Below, piece after piece: positions 26,221 through 37,847 of a stretch of DNA of 64,000 nucleotides. Every line of letters starts with the position of its first letter. Position 1 is the first letter of the stretch. The stretch comes from Actinomycetes bacterium (GTDB lineage: Bacteria > Actinomycetota > Thermoleophilia > Solirubrobacterales > 70-9): positions 313,529 to 377,528 of the forward strand of contig BOKP01000001.1 in the NCBI GenBank assembly GCA_016861045.1, given 5' to 3'. Both the position numbers and the translations under genes were made by a program. Under the pieces are notes generated by a model that had not been told where the DNA came from, did not search any database, and saw only the letters and a list, made by a program, of their open reading frames with translations.

Positions 26221-26323
26221 CCGGCCTCCGGTGTCCCACCCAGGCCCCCGTTCGATGCGCGGCCGGGCCCGGTTGCATGGAGGCGTGCGCGGGCGCGGGG
26301 CTTCCGCCCCGCCGGCGCGGCAC

Positions 26324-27256
26324 TCAGCCGACCGGCGAGGGCATCGGCTCGCCGGCGAGGGCCGCGAGCAGGTTGTCGACCGCCATCGCCGCCATCCGCC
26401 CGCGGGTCGCGTGCGAGGCCGAGCCGATGTGGGGCACGACGGTGAGGTTGGGGGCGCCGAGCAGCGGGTCGTAGCCGGGCAGCGGCTCGGGGTCGGTGAC
26501 GTCGAGGCCGGCGCCGGCGATCCAGCCCGACTCGAGCGCGCGGCGGAGGGCGGAGGAGTCGACGACCTCGCCGCGGGCGGTGTTGACGAGGATTGCGCTC
26601 TGCTTCATCGCCATCAGCGCCCGCTCGTCGATCAGCCCGCGGGTCTCCTCGGTGAGCGGGCAGTGGAGGCTGACGAAGTCGGACTCGGCGAGGAGCTCGC
26701 CAAGCGGGACGCGGTCGGGGCCCGGGCTTCGCCCGCTGCGGAGGATCCGCATGCCGAACCCCGCTCCGCGTCGCGCGACGGCCTCGCCGATCAGCCCTGG
26801 GCCGATGATCCCGAGCGTCGCGCCGTGGACGTCGTGGCCGAGCCAGCCGGCGGGCTCCCAGGTCCACCATTCGCCCCCGCGGACCGAGTCGGCGGACTCG
26901 ACGACGCGCCGCGCGACGGCGAGGATCAGCGCGAAGGCCAGGTCGGCCGTGGTCTCGGTCAGGACCCCCGGGGTGTTGCCGACCGCTATCCCGCGCTCGC
27001 GGGCGTAGGCGAGGTCGATGTTGTCGGTTCCGACCGCGAGGTTGGCGACAGCGCGCAGGCTCGGACAGGCGTCGATCAGCTCGCGGTCGATCGCGTCGGT
27101 CAGCATCGCGAGGATCCCCTCGGCGTCGCGGGCGAGCTCGCGGAGCTCCGCCGGCTCGGGCGGCAGCGCCCCCCGCCAGGCCACGACCTCGTGGGCGGAG
27201 CGGAGCCGCTCGAGCGCATCGAAGGGGAGCTTGCGGGTGATGACGCAGCGGGCCAT
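26324..27256 (-). CDS. D-2-hydroxyacid dehydrogenase (glyoxylate/hydroxypyruvate reductase type)
   Basis: A 310-aa NAD(P)-dependent reductase. The outer domain has LRAVANLAVGTDNIDLAYARERGIAVGNTPGVLTETTADLA. The Rossmann motif is GIIGPGLIGEAVA. The catalytic Arg is in NTARGEVVD, the Glu in DVTDPEPLP and the His in VVPHIGSAS. The pattern fits glyoxylate or hydroxypyruvate reductases, but the substrate cannot be fixed from sequence. The ATG at 27256 (MARCVITRKLPF) is preferred; a TTG nine bases earlier is possible. Confidence 0.9.
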   Translation of the reverse strand: MARCVITRKLPFDALERLRSAHEVVAWRGALPPEPAELRELARDAEGILAMLTDAIDRELIDACPSLRAVANLAVGTDNIDLAYARERGIAVGNTPGVLTETTADLAFALILAVARRVVESADSVRGGEWWTWEPAGWLGHDVHGATLGIIGPGLIGEAVARRGAGFGMRILRSGRSPGPDRVPLGELLAESDFVSLHCPLTEETRGLIDERALMAMKQSAILVNTARGEVVDSSALRRALESGWIAGAGLDVTDPEPLPGYDPLLGAPNLTVVPHIGSASHATRGRMAAMAVDNLLAALAGEPMPSPVG

Positions 27257-27406
27257 CGCCGCCAATCATTGCGGCGCCGGGCGAGCGCCGTCAGCCGCCT
27301 CGGGCCCCCAGGCGCCGGTCGTGGTTGCGAGGCGCAACGTGCCCGGGGCCGCCCGCGCTGCGGCGGAGCGGTGCCGGCCGCCGCGACGAACCTAGAATCG
27401 GCGGCC

Positions 27407-28453
27407 TTGAACGGAGACGCCCGACCCGACCGACGGCCGTCGCTCTCGGTCGTGATCGTCACCCACGACTCGGCGGCGGCGCTGCCGCGGACGCTGGCGG
27501 CGATCGGCGCCGAGCTCCGCGCGGGCGACGAGCTGGTCGTCGCCGACAACGCCTCGACCGACGGGACCCGCGAGCTGGTGGCCGAGCTCGCGCCGGCGGC
27601 GCGGCTGATCGCCCGACCGGTCAACGACGGGTTCGCGGCGGCCTGCAACGCCGGGGCGTCGACCGCGGGCGGCGAGCTGCTGCTGTTCCTCAACCCCGAC
27701 GTCGTCGTCGCCGCGGGGTTCCGCGACGCGATCGAGCTGCCGCTCCTGGACGGGCGGGGATGGGGCGCCTGGCAGGGGCTCGTCACCGCCGAGGAGGGAC
27801 GCGCGATCAACAGCGGCGGCGGGGTCGTCCACTTCACCGGGATCGCCTGGGCGGGGGGCGCGGGGCGGCCGCGCGACCGGGCTCCCCACGGCCCTGGCGA
27901 GGTCGCCTTCGCCTCCGGCGCCAGCCTGGCGATCCCGCGCGCGACGTGGGAGCGCCTCGGCGGCTTCAGCGAGCCCTACTTCCTCTACCACGAGGACACC
28001 GACCTCGGCCTCCGCCTCCGCCTCGCCGGCCTCGCCGTCGGGGTCGAGCCCGACGCCGTCTGCGAGCACGACTACGAGTTCGACAAGGGCCCGGCGAAGT
28101 GGCGTCACCTGGAGCGCAACCGCTGGGCGACGATCCTCCGCACCTACCCGCGCCGCCTCCTCCTGCTCCTGCTGCCGGCGCTGCTCGCCACCGAGCTGGC
28201 CCTGCACGCGGTCGCCCTCGCCGGCGGCTGGCTCGGCCAGAAGCTCCGCGCCGACCTTGACGCGCTGCGGGCGCTGCCCCGCCTGCTCGGCGAGCGCCGC
28301 GCGATCCAGGCGGGGGCGCAGGTCAGCGCCGCTGCGTTCGCGGCCGTCCTGACCCCGGACCTCGACAGCGACTTCCTGGGCGGCGCCGCGAGATCCCGTC
28401 CGCTGCACGCTCTCCTCCGCGCTTACTGGCGAATCGTGAAGCGCCTGCTCTGA
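27407..28453 (+). CDS. Family 2 glycosyltransferase
   Basis: A ~348-aa GT-A enzyme: SLSVVIVTHDSAAALPRTLAAI, DELVVADNASTDGTRELV, NDGFAAACNAGASTAGGELLLFLNPDVVV, and the late GGFSEPYFLYHEDTDLGLRLRLAG with the catalytic ED. It resembles rhamnosyltransferase-like enzymes that build cell-surface glycans. The C-terminal part has a hydrophobic stretch LLLLLLPALLATELALHAVALAGGWL that may associate with the membrane. The TTG at 27407 is chosen because TAGAAT (27393-27398) ends 8 nt upstream and no ATG fits. Acceptor unknown. Confidence 0.85.
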   Translation: MNGDARPDRRPSLSVVIVTHDSAAALPRTLAAIGAELRAGDELVVADNASTDGTRELVAELAPAARLIARPVNDGFAAACNAGASTAGGELLLFLNPDVVVAAGFRDAIELPLLDGRGWGAWQGLVTAEEGRAINSGGGVVHFTGIAWAGGAGRPRDRAPHGPGEVAFASGASLAIPRATWERLGGFSEPYFLYHEDTDLGLRLRLAGLAVGVEPDAVCEHDYEFDKGPAKWRHLERNRWATILRTYPRRLLLLLLPALLATELALHAVALAGGWLGQKLRADLDALRALPRLLGERRAIQAGAQVSAAAFAAVLTPDLDSDFLGGAARSRPLHALLRAYWRIVKRLL

Positions 28454-28465
28454 CGCTCCCTCGGA

Positions 28466-28546
28466 GGGCCCGGCGGGTTGCGGTCCCGGCGGCAGTCAGC
28501 GTTCGCGAAGCGAATCGCGCCGCCGGGGCCGCTGCCCGCCGGGCCC
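28466..28546. terminator. Very large three-tier hairpin between convergent genes
   Basis: The outer stem GGGCCCGGCGGG/CCCGCCGGGCCC is perfect over 12 bp. The second, GCGGTCCCGGCGGC/GCCGCCGGGGCCGC, is 14 bp with one G-T pair. The inner TTCGC-gaa-GCGAA is 5 bp. It separates the glycosyltransferase gene from lon, which converge here, and could stop transcription from both sides. Confidence 0.65.
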
Positions 28547-28555
28547 GGGGGCCGA

Positions 28556-30874
<2,319 letters not shown>

Positions 30875-30926
30875 CGCGGTCCTCTCTCCGTGGGTCGGGT
30901 TTCGTTGCGGGTGCAAGGGTATCAAC

Positions 30927-30955
30927 AACGATTATGAATGCAAACGATTATGAAT
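30927..30955. promoter_or_regulatory. Tandem 13-bp operator repeats between lon and the MarR gene
   Basis: AACGATTATGAAT occurs at 30927-30939 and 30943-30955, 16 bp apart (about 1.5 helical turns), in an A/T-rich patch. The patch overlaps a minus-strand promoter for lon (TTGCAT, 16 bp, TACCCT) and the -35 region of the marR promoter (-10 TATCCT, 30972-30977). A MarR-family repressor binding here could control both genes. Confidence 0.6.
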
Positions 30956-30984
30956 CCGCAGTGGTCGCCGCTATCCTCGGGCCC

Positions 30985-31434
30985 ATGACTTCCGCCCGCA
31001 GGCAGGCACCGCCCGCGAAGCCGAGTTGCGGCGTGCTCCTCTTCCGGCTCTCGCGCGCCTCCGGCGAGGGGCTCGGCGGTGCCCTCGCGGCGATCGACAT
31101 GAAGGCGCCGGAGTTCGCGATCCTCCACCACCTCTACGGCGAGGGCCCGATCTCCCAGCAGGAGCTCGGCCGCGCCCTGCGGATCCACGCCTCCAACCTC
31201 GTCGCGATGATCGACCAGCTCGAGGGCGACGGCCTCGTTATCCGCCGGCGCGACCCCGACGATCGCCGCCGCTACCTGCTCGAGCTCACCGACGACGGCA
31301 TCCGCCGCCTCGCCGATGCCGAGCGCGCCGCCCGGGAGGCCGAGGCGGAGATGCTCGCGCCGCTGACGGCCGCCGAGCGCGAGCGGCTGCATCGCTATCT
31401 GACCCGACTGGCCGGGCATTCCTGCGGCCGCTGA
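30985..31434 (+). CDS. MarR-family transcriptional regulator
   Basis: A 149-aa complete MarR protein. It has an N-terminal helix with a Cys (PSCGVLLFRLSRASG), then a winged helix: FAILHHLYGEGPISQQELGRALRIHASNLVAMIDQLEGDGLVIRRRDPDDRRRYLLELTDDG. A C-terminal dimer helix follows. TATCCT ends 7 nt before the ATG at 30985, so the mRNA is probably leaderless. Divergent from lon across a shared operator. A role in stress-linked control of lon is plausible; ligand unknown. Confidence 0.9.
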   Translation: MTSARRQAPPAKPSCGVLLFRLSRASGEGLGGALAAIDMKAPEFAILHHLYGEGPISQQELGRALRIHASNLVAMIDQLEGDGLVIRRRDPDDRRRYLLELTDDGIRRLADAERAAREAEAEMLAPLTAAERERLHRYLTRLAGHSCGR

Positions 31435-31467
31435 GCCGGTCCCGGCCGGGGGTCGCGCCGCCGCGGC

Positions 31468-31938
31468 TCAGGCGTCGCCGCCGGGGTCCCCGTTCGCGGA
31501 CCCGGTCTCGGCTGTCTCGATCACCACGTCGCGCTCGCCGCCGAGCCCGCCCTTGCGGATCCGACGCTGCTCGCGGTCGAGGCGGGCGAGCTCCTGGGCG
31601 AGGATCTTCGTCTCCTCGCTCAGCCGCGAGAACGCGACCGAGAAGTGCAGGGCGAGGACGAACACGGTCCCGAGGCCGATCAGGAACAGGGCGTTCGGCG
31701 GCGAGACGATCCCGAGCGCGTCCGCCACGGCCTCGAGCGCGCCCTCCCAGGCGGCGAAGATCACGAGGACGATCGCGGCGGCGATCCAGAGCAGCGCGTA
31801 GCGCTCGACGAGCCGCCGGCGACGGACGAGCTCGATCACGAAGACCAGGAACAGGACCGTCCCGATGATCGCCAGGATCTGCGGCTTCTTGCCGAGGACG
31901 GACTCGGCTTCCGCGGCGGCGAGGAGGAGGAGGCTCAT
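31468..31938 (-). CDS. DUF2304 membrane protein
   Basis: A 156-aa protein with three hydrophobic segments (about residues 20-37, 47-63 and 82-102), a basic RRRRLVERYALLW between the first two, and a charged coiled-coil tail with SEETKILAQELARLDREQRRIRK. This is the DUF2304 pattern. Its ATG overlaps the stop of the glycosyltransferase gene as ATGA. DUF2304 proteins often travel with dolichyl-phosphate-mannose-synthase-like enzymes, as here, and may anchor or assist them. Confidence 0.85.
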   Translation of the reverse strand: MSLLLLAAAEAESVLGKKPQILAIIGTVLFLVFVIELVRRRRLVERYALLWIAAAIVLVIFAAWEGALEAVADALGIVSPPNALFLIGLGTVFVLALHFSVAFSRLSEETKILAQELARLDREQRRIRKGGLGGERDVVIETAETGSANGDPGGDA

Positions 31939-32744
31939 GCCGTGCCCCCGCTTCCTTCGGCTTTCGCCTCGACGGCGGCGAACTCGCCGGTGGCCGGCGG
32001 CGGCGCGCCCTCGAACGCGTCCGGCCGGCGCCGCAGCAGGCCGACGAACAGCGCCAGCATCACCTTGACCATGTAGTAGGCGGCCCGCGGGTAGTCGATC
32101 GAGCTGCGGCCGAAGCCGCGGGCGTTCATCCGCACCTGGACCTCGTGGATCCGGAGCCGGTTGTTGTGCAGCATCAGGATCGCCTCGACCTCGGGGTAGT
32201 CGTGGGGGTAGTCGCGCGCGAAGAGCTCGATCCCGCGGCGGTTGACCATCCGGAACCCCGACGTCGGGTCGGTGATCTTCTGCCGCGTGATCGCCGTCAG
32301 CACGAGCGAGAAGATCAGGTTGCCGAGGCGGCGCCCGAGCGGGACCCTGTAGCCGGGATCGCCCCGGAACCGGGTCCCGTAGACCATGTCGGCCTCGGCG
32401 TCGCCGGTGTGCAGGGCGGCGAGCATCTGCGGCAGGTACTCGGGCTTGTGCTGGCCGTCGCCGTCGACCTGGACGGCGACGTCGTAGCCGTGGGCGAGCG
32501 CGTACTTGTAGCCCGACTGCATCGCGCCGCCGATCCCGAGGTTGAACGGATGGCGAAGCACGATCGCGCCCCCGTCCTCGGCCTCGACCACGGTCGCGTC
32601 GGTCGAGCCGTCGTCGACGACGAGGACGTTGAAGCCGGGCGCCTGGCGCTTGATGTCGCGGACGACGCGACCGATCATCCCCTCCTCGTTGTAGGCGGGG
32701 ACGATCGCCAGCAGGCGCAGCTCTTGCGGTTCTTCGGCGGCCAT
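31935..32744 (-). CDS. Family 2 glycosyltransferase (dolichyl-phosphate mannosyltransferase-like)
   Basis: A 269-aa enzyme from the ATG at 32744. [49 protein letters not shown] and [18 protein letters not shown] (the DGDGQH metal site) place it with polyprenyl-phosphate sugar transferases. [18 protein letters not shown] is the matching late motif. It probably makes a lipid-linked sugar at the inner face of the membrane, with the DUF2304 protein as partner. Confidence 0.9.
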   Translation of the reverse strand: MAAEEPQELRLLAIVPAYNEEGMIGRVVRDIKRQAPGFNVLVVDDGSTDATVVEAEDGGAIVLRHPFNLGIGGAMQSGYKYALAHGYDVAVQVDGDGQHKPEYLPQMLAALHTGDAEADMVYGTRFRGDPGYRVPLGRRLGNLIFSLVLTAITRQKITDPTSGFRMVNRRGIELFARDYPHDYPEVEAILMLHNNRLRIHEVQVRMNARGFGRSSIDYPRAAYYMVKVMLALFVGLLRRRPDAFEGAPPPATGEFAAVEAKAEGSGGTA

Positions 32745-32841
32745 CGATCCGGTGCCGGGGACAGCGTGGCGGGCTGCCGTCCGGGCGAACAAAGGTACCG
32801 CGCCGACCCTCGCAGTCGCGGAGACTCTAGCCTCGCGCAGC

Positions 32842-33564
32842 ATGGCACCCGGACCCCTTTCCGGCGTGGAGCTCGACCGGCTCGGGCGCGAGATCACCTC
32901 GTGCCGGGCCTGCCCGCGGTTGGTCGACTGGCGGGAGCAGGTCGCCGCCGACCCGCCGAAGCGCTTCCGCGGCCAGGATTACTGGGCGCGGCCGGTGCCG
33001 GGGTTCGGCGACCCGGCGGCGACGATCGTGCTGGTCGGCCTCGCGCCGGCCGCCAACGGCGCCAACCGGACGGGGCGGATGTTCACCGGCGACCGCTCCG
33101 GCGACTGGCTGTACGCGGCGCTGTTCCGGGCCGGGCTCGCCTCCCGCCCGACCTCGACCGCCCGCGACGACGGGCTCGAGCTGTCCGGCGCCTACGTGAC
33201 CGCGGCGGTGCGCTGCGCCCCGCCCGCCAACAAGCCGACCGTCGACGAGCGCGACCGCTGCCGCCCGTTCCTGGACCGCGAGCTGGCGCTGCTGCCGGCG
33301 GCTCGGGTGATGGTCGGGCTCGGCTCGTTCGGCTGGGATGCGGCGCAGCGGGCGCTGGCGGCGGGCGGGCGCGAGGTCCCCCGCCCGAAGCCGAGGTTCG
33401 GTCACGGCGCCGAGGTCGCGATCGACGGGATGACGCTGCTCGGCAGCTATCACCCGAGCCAGCAGAACACGTTCACGGGCCGGCTCACCGAGGCGATGCT
33501 CGACACGGTCCTCGCTCGCGCGGTCGCGCTCGGCTCAGGGCCGGTGCAGGGCGACGCCGGCTAG
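32842..33564 (+). CDS. Family 5 uracil-DNA glycosylase (UDGb-type)
   Basis: A 240-aa DNA repair enzyme. Cys pairs typical of the Fe-S cluster are seen in [13 protein letters not shown] at the start and in [13 protein letters not shown] and RDRCRPFL later. The active-site motif [22 protein letters not shown] is the UDGb form, with Ala/Asn in place of the catalytic Asp of other UDGs. [17 protein letters not shown] is the second motif. It removes uracil, hypoxanthine and related bases from DNA. TAGCCT ends 8 nt before the ATG. The last 30 bp overlap the converging vapC gene. Confidence 0.92.
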   Translation: MAPGPLSGVELDRLGREITSCRACPRLVDWREQVAADPPKRFRGQDYWARPVPGFGDPAATIVLVGLAPAANGANRTGRMFTGDRSGDWLYAALFRAGLASRPTSTARDDGLELSGAYVTAAVRCAPPANKPTVDERDRCRPFLDRELALLPAARVMVGLGSFGWDAAQRALAAGGREVPRPKPRFGHGAEVAIDGMTLLGSYHPSQQNTFTGRLTEAMLDTVLARAVALGSGPVQGDAG

Positions 33565-33912
33565 GTCCTCGAAGTCGGCCACGTTGAGGGTCCAGACGGG
33601 GGCGTCGCGGACGATCGCGTGGGCGGCGATGGCGATGTCGACCTCGCGACCGCGCGGCTCGGAGGCCGAGCGGTAGAGCTCCGTTGCCGCCGCGGCCTCG
33701 ACGGGCCCGAAGGGCAGCGCGGCGGCGGCGGGCAGCAGCGCATCCTGGGCCGCGAGCTCCTCGGGCAGGCGCGGCCCGCGAAGCCATTCGTAGAGGACGA
33801 GCGCCGGCATCAGCATCCGCTCACCGGCTTCGACCGCCTCCCGCCATCCGGCTGCGGAGCGGCGCGGGCCGGTGAGCGAATCGACCAGGACCGAGGTGTC
33901 GACGATGATCAC
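33535..33912 (-). CDS. vapC: VapC-type PIN-domain toxin
   Basis: A 125-aa PIN ribonuclease: [10 protein letters not shown] (D5), LVLYEWLRG (E42), [12 protein letters not shown] (D92) and [10 protein letters not shown] (D113) give the four acidic metal ligands. GTG at 33912 overlaps the antitoxin stop as GTGA, the normal toxin-after-antitoxin coupling. VapC toxins cleave specific RNAs, often initiator tRNA or rRNA. Its 3' end overlaps the UDG gene on the other strand by 30 bp. Confidence 0.9.
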   Translation of the reverse strand: MIIVDTSVLVDSLTGPRRSAAGWREAVEAGERMLMPALVLYEWLRGPRLPEELAAQDALLPAAAALPFGPVEAAAATELYRSASEPRGREVDIAIAAHAIVRDAPVWTLNVADFEDLAGVALHRP

Positions 33913-34193
33913 GACCGGCCACCACGGCCGCCGCCGCGCCGGGCGGCGCGGAGCGCGCCGAGCTCGGCGTCGACCGCGGCCGCGGGGCGCTCGGGAATCC
34001 TCGGCACGAGCTCGTCGAAGCGAGCGAGAAGCTGCTGCCGCTCGCGCTCGCTGAGCCGCTCGGCGCGCTCGCTGTAGTCGCGGATCGCTGCCCGCACCAC
34101 CGCGCTCTTCGAGCGCTCCTGGCGTTCCGCCGTCTCGTTCAGGCGGGCAATCGTCTGCGGGTCGAGCGTGAATGTGGCCTTCACCGATGCCAT
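33909..34193 (-). CDS. vapB: VapB-type ribbon-helix-helix antitoxin
   Basis: A 94-aa protein. The N-terminal RHH domain reads KATFTLDPQTIARLNETAERQERSKSAVVRAAIRDYSER. The C-terminal half is charged and Arg-rich and should wrap the toxin. The ATG at 34193 is favoured because TATGGT (34205-34200) ends exactly 6 nt upstream; an in-frame ATG at 34211 adds MGYGLH. RHH antitoxins bind their own promoter, and repeats at 34190-34213 are candidate sites. Confidence 0.88.
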   Translation of the reverse strand: MASVKATFTLDPQTIARLNETAERQERSKSAVVRAAIRDYSERAERLSERERQQLLARFDELVPRIPERPAAAVDAELGALRAARRGGGRGGRS

Positions 34194-34213
34194 ATGAAGA
34201 CCATATCCCATAT
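34190..34213. promoter_or_regulatory. Candidate VapB operator: three CCATAT repeats
   Basis: CCATAT occurs at 34190-34195, 34201-34206 and 34208-34213, covering the vapB start and its -10 box. RHH proteins commonly bind short repeats in such positions. Confidence 0.45.
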
Positions 34214-34279
34214 AGCTGGGCAGGGCTCGCGGCGATGCGCGCGAATCGCGGCCCTGGCCCTAGTATCGGGAGCAGGCCG

Positions 34280-34849
34280 ATGGTCCCGCTGAACATCCCC
34301 AACGCGCTGACGATGCTTCGCATCCTGATGGTGCCGGTAGTGGTCGTCGCGCTCCTCGCCGAGATCCCCGATGGCGATCTCGTGGCCGGGATCGTCTTCG
34401 CGCTTGCCGCGCTCACCGACGGCCTCGATGGCTACATCGCGCGCCGCCGCGACGACGTCACCACGTTCGGCAAGCTGATGGACCCGCTCGCCGACAAGCT
34501 GCTGATCGTCGCCGCGCTCGTCTCGCTCGTTGCTCTCGACCGCCTTCAGGCCTGGATCGCGATGGTGATCATCGCCCGCGAGCTCGCGGTCACCGGCCTC
34601 CGCGCGGTCGCGGTCGAGGAGGGCGTGGTGATCGCGGCGAGCTGGCTCGGCAAGGTGAAGACGGCGTTGCAGGTCGCCGCGGTGATCGCGCTGATCGCGG
34701 TCGCCCCGGCCACCACAGCGGTCGACGTCCTCGTCTACGCGGCGGTCGCGGCGACCGTGATCTCCGGCGCCGACTACTTCTTCGGCGTCCGCCGCCGGCT
34801 CGACGGTCGGGAGTCGAAGCGCCGCAAGGCCGAGGCCGACCCGGTCTGA
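34280..34849 (+). CDS. pgsA: CDP-diacylglycerol--glycerol-3-phosphate 3-phosphatidyltransferase
   Basis: A 189-aa integral membrane enzyme. It opens NIPNALTMLRILMVPVVV and carries the CDP-alcohol phosphotransferase motif DGLDGYIARRRDDVTTFGKLMDPLADK, in which DG, AR, G and three Asp residues coordinate metal and substrate. About five hydrophobic spans follow and the tail is basic. It makes phosphatidylglycerol phosphate, the first step to phosphatidylglycerol and cardiolipin. A -10-like TAGTAT sits at 34261-34266. Confidence 0.92.
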   Translation: MVPLNIPNALTMLRILMVPVVVVALLAEIPDGDLVAGIVFALAALTDGLDGYIARRRDDVTTFGKLMDPLADKLLIVAALVSLVALDRLQAWIAMVIIARELAVTGLRAVAVEEGVVIAASWLGKVKTALQVAAVIALIAVAPATTAVDVLVYAAVAATVISGADYFFGVRRRLDGRESKRRKAEADPV

Positions 34850-34856
34850 TGCGAGG

Positions 34857-35873
34857 CTAGACCGCGGCTGCGGGCGCGTCGAGCCACTCGCGCATCGTCA
34901 TGTGGCTGGTCGAATGCTCGCCGGTCTCGAGCTCGGCGAGGACCTCGGAGAGCTCGCCCGAGCGCTCGGCGATCACGTTGTGGCGGTGGATCGTCTCGAG
35001 GTTCTCCTGGCGGGCGAGGATGAAGTTGCGTCCGTCGAGGTCGGGGTGGGCGCCGGCGAGGCGGTGGACCATCTCGCGCACGCAGTCCTCGACGAAGCGG
35101 GGGTTCGCGTGGGCCTTCTCGACGACGGCGCGCTCGTCCTCGCGCTTCATCAACTCGTAGATCTCCGACGACATCGACGACTCGACGATCGCCAGCAGCT
35201 CGCGCGCGTCGATCTCGGTCGGGCAGTCCTCGGAGCGGCCGAGGAAGAGGGTGCCGATGCCGCGCTGGTTGTGGGTCGCCACCGGGACCAGCTCGAGGAT
35301 CTCGTCGATCCGACCGGCCTCGTAGCCGGCGGCGGCGAGACGCTCGCGGGCGCCGGACGCGAGCAGCTCCTGCGCGCACGGGCAGGCGGTCATCCCCTGC
35401 GCCTGGACGCCGGTCAGCGTGCGGGTTCCCGCGGTCGAAGCCACCGCGGTCCCCAGCAGCGTGTAGATCTCCTGGGTCGGCTTGCCGCTGCGGGGCGCCG
35501 GCATCGTCTCCGGGTAGCGTGCGGCGAGCGAGACCTCGGACCGCATGCCGCCCTGGCGATCGCGGACGCGCTCGGCGATCGCCGCGGCCAGGTGCTCGGC
35601 CTTGAGCGACTCGGCGAGAACGGCGTCGTCGATCGCCTCGTTCACGACCTCCTCGAAGCGCGACATGTGGGCTCCGGCCTGGCGCGGGTTGAGGTCGACG
35701 TAGCACTCGAACTCCGCGAAGTAGAGCTGTCCGTGACCGTCGCCGTCCCGCCCCCGCGGGTTGATCCGGATCACCTTCTCGACGCCGCAGACGCCGACCC
35801 GCGTGAGGCTGACCTCGGTTCGCGGGCGCCGGGCCTGCACATCGGGACTGATCAGGGTCGAGGGGCGGCTCAT
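34857..35873 (-). CDS. mptA: GTP cyclohydrolase, MptA/FolE2 family
   Basis: A 338-aa protein of the archaeal MptA / bacterial FolE2 (GTP cyclohydrolase IB) family: LTRVGVCGVEKVIRIN, FECYVDLNPRQAGAHMSRFEEV, GTRTLTGVQAQGMTACPCAQELL, LVPVATHNQRGIGTLFLG and the final HSTSHMTMREWL. The Cys-Pro-Cys and His residues are the expected metal and active-site groups. It opens GTP to a pterin precursor, the entry to folate or methanopterin-type cofactors. No folE1 is in the window. It converges on pgsA with a 7-bp gap. Confidence 0.9.
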   Translation of the reverse strand: MSRPSTLISPDVQARRPRTEVSLTRVGVCGVEKVIRINPRGRDGDGHGQLYFAEFECYVDLNPRQAGAHMSRFEEVVNEAIDDAVLAESLKAEHLAAAIAERVRDRQGGMRSEVSLAARYPETMPAPRSGKPTQEIYTLLGTAVASTAGTRTLTGVQAQGMTACPCAQELLASGARERLAAAGYEAGRIDEILELVPVATHNQRGIGTLFLGRSEDCPTEIDARELLAIVESSMSSEIYELMKREDERAVVEKAHANPRFVEDCVREMVHRLAGAHPDLDGRNFILARQENLETIHRHNVIAERSGELSEVLAELETGEHSTSHMTMREWLDAPAAAV

Positions 35874-35940
35874 GGGATCTCGCTACCCGCGAAGGCTACC
35901 GGTGGCGGGCTCTCCGGCCTGCGCGTGACATACTCGCGAG

Positions 35941-37086
<1,146 letters not shown>

Positions 37087-37104
<18 letters not shown>

Positions 37105-37296
37105 AGCGCCGGCGTCTTCGGTTGAGTCAGAAGCCGCTTTCTCCATGACAACCCGCCCGACGCCATCGGCCCGGAGCTGCAGGCGATCGCCAACTTTGAG
37201 TCCGGCCGCTTCGCTGACCTTGCGAGGCAGGGTTATGCGGCGCTTGCCCCAGATCGTTGCCTGCGCCTCAGGCCTTGATTCGAGCTCCGCGGGCAT
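37087..37296 (-). CDS. AbrB/SpoVT-domain protein
   Basis: A 69-aa protein with a swapped-hairpin AbrB domain: [40 protein letters not shown]. Such domains are DNA-binding antitoxins or transition-state regulators. The 3' end overlaps the sigma gene by 18 bp on the opposite strand. The 5' end is 16 bp from tRNA-Tyr. No toxin gene is adjacent. One long reading frame runs from the broken nuclease gene through the tRNA into this protein; that may be chance or a fusion remnant. Confidence 0.7.
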
Positions 37297-37311
37297 CCCA
37301 GGGATCGGCAG

Positions 37312-37393
37312 TGGGGGAGGCAGGATTCGAACCTGCGTAGGCATAGCCGACGCGTTTACAGCGCGTTCCATTTGACCGCTCTGGCACTCCCCC
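37312..37393 (-). tRNA. tRNA-Tyr (anticodon GTA)
   Basis: An 82-nt class II tRNA. Acceptor GGGGGAG pairs with CTCCCCC. The anticodon loop is CTGTAAA within CGCG stems. A long variable arm precedes the T-arm GCAGG-TTCGAAT-CCTGC. It decodes UAU/UAC. CCA is not encoded (an A discriminator only). Confidence 0.95.
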
Positions 37394-37409
37394 AGGCGGG
37401 TGCGTGATC

Positions 37410-37829
37410 TTAGAGGCACCGCCTCCGTGAGCGCACGGCCGCGCGAGATCTCGAACTCGGCGTACTTTGGTCCGCCCAGTGACAACGCCCGGCGGCAATC
37501 AATCGCGCGAGTGGGGACGAACCATCGACGGCCGTCGCCGACGTGGAACGAAGAGGTAGTCGCAGCGATTCGGATCGAAATGCTTCACGAGCCCGTCCCA
37601 GCTCTGGTTGCCACCCATCGTCGCGATCATCACCCTCCACCTTCCCATCGTGCGTTGAAGCCGTCTTGACCTCGACCCTGATCGGTCCGTCGCCGAAATC
37701 GGCGACGAGGTCGACGTCCGGGCTGTGGCCGATCGGTGCGAACACCACAGCGCCTTGCCACGACAGCCACTCGACGGCGGACAGCTCGCCGAGCTCACCT
37801 TGCCGACGCGGGTTCAAGTGAGAAGTCAT
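37410..37829 (-). pseudogene. PD-(D/E)XK endonuclease (group I intron-associated type), two frameshifts
   Basis: Frame A starts MTSHLNPRRQGELGELSAVEWLSWQGAVVF and holds the active site HSPDVDLVADFGDGPIRVEVKTAST (D, E-V-K). An extra base near 37642 moves reading to frame B (GRWRVMIATMGGNQSWDGLVKHFDPNRCDYLFV). A second extra base near 37545 moves it to frame C (VGDGRRWFVPTRAIDC). Joined, these give one ~135-aa nuclease. The ATG at 37829 has a leaderless-type TATGTT 6 nt upstream inside a LexA-like box. The family is linked to cyanobacterial tRNA introns, and this copy lies next to tRNA-Tyr. The exact 3' end is unclear. Confidence 0.7.
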
Positions 37830-37833
37830 TCAG

Positions 37834-37847
37834 GGAACATACGTTCG
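37834..37847 (-). promoter_or_regulatory. LexA (SOS) box-like palindrome over the nuclease promoter
   Basis: On the minus strand CGAACGTATGTTCC matches the Gram-positive LexA consensus CGAACRNRYGTTYC at every defined position and overlaps the -10 TATGTT. Confidence 0.55.
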
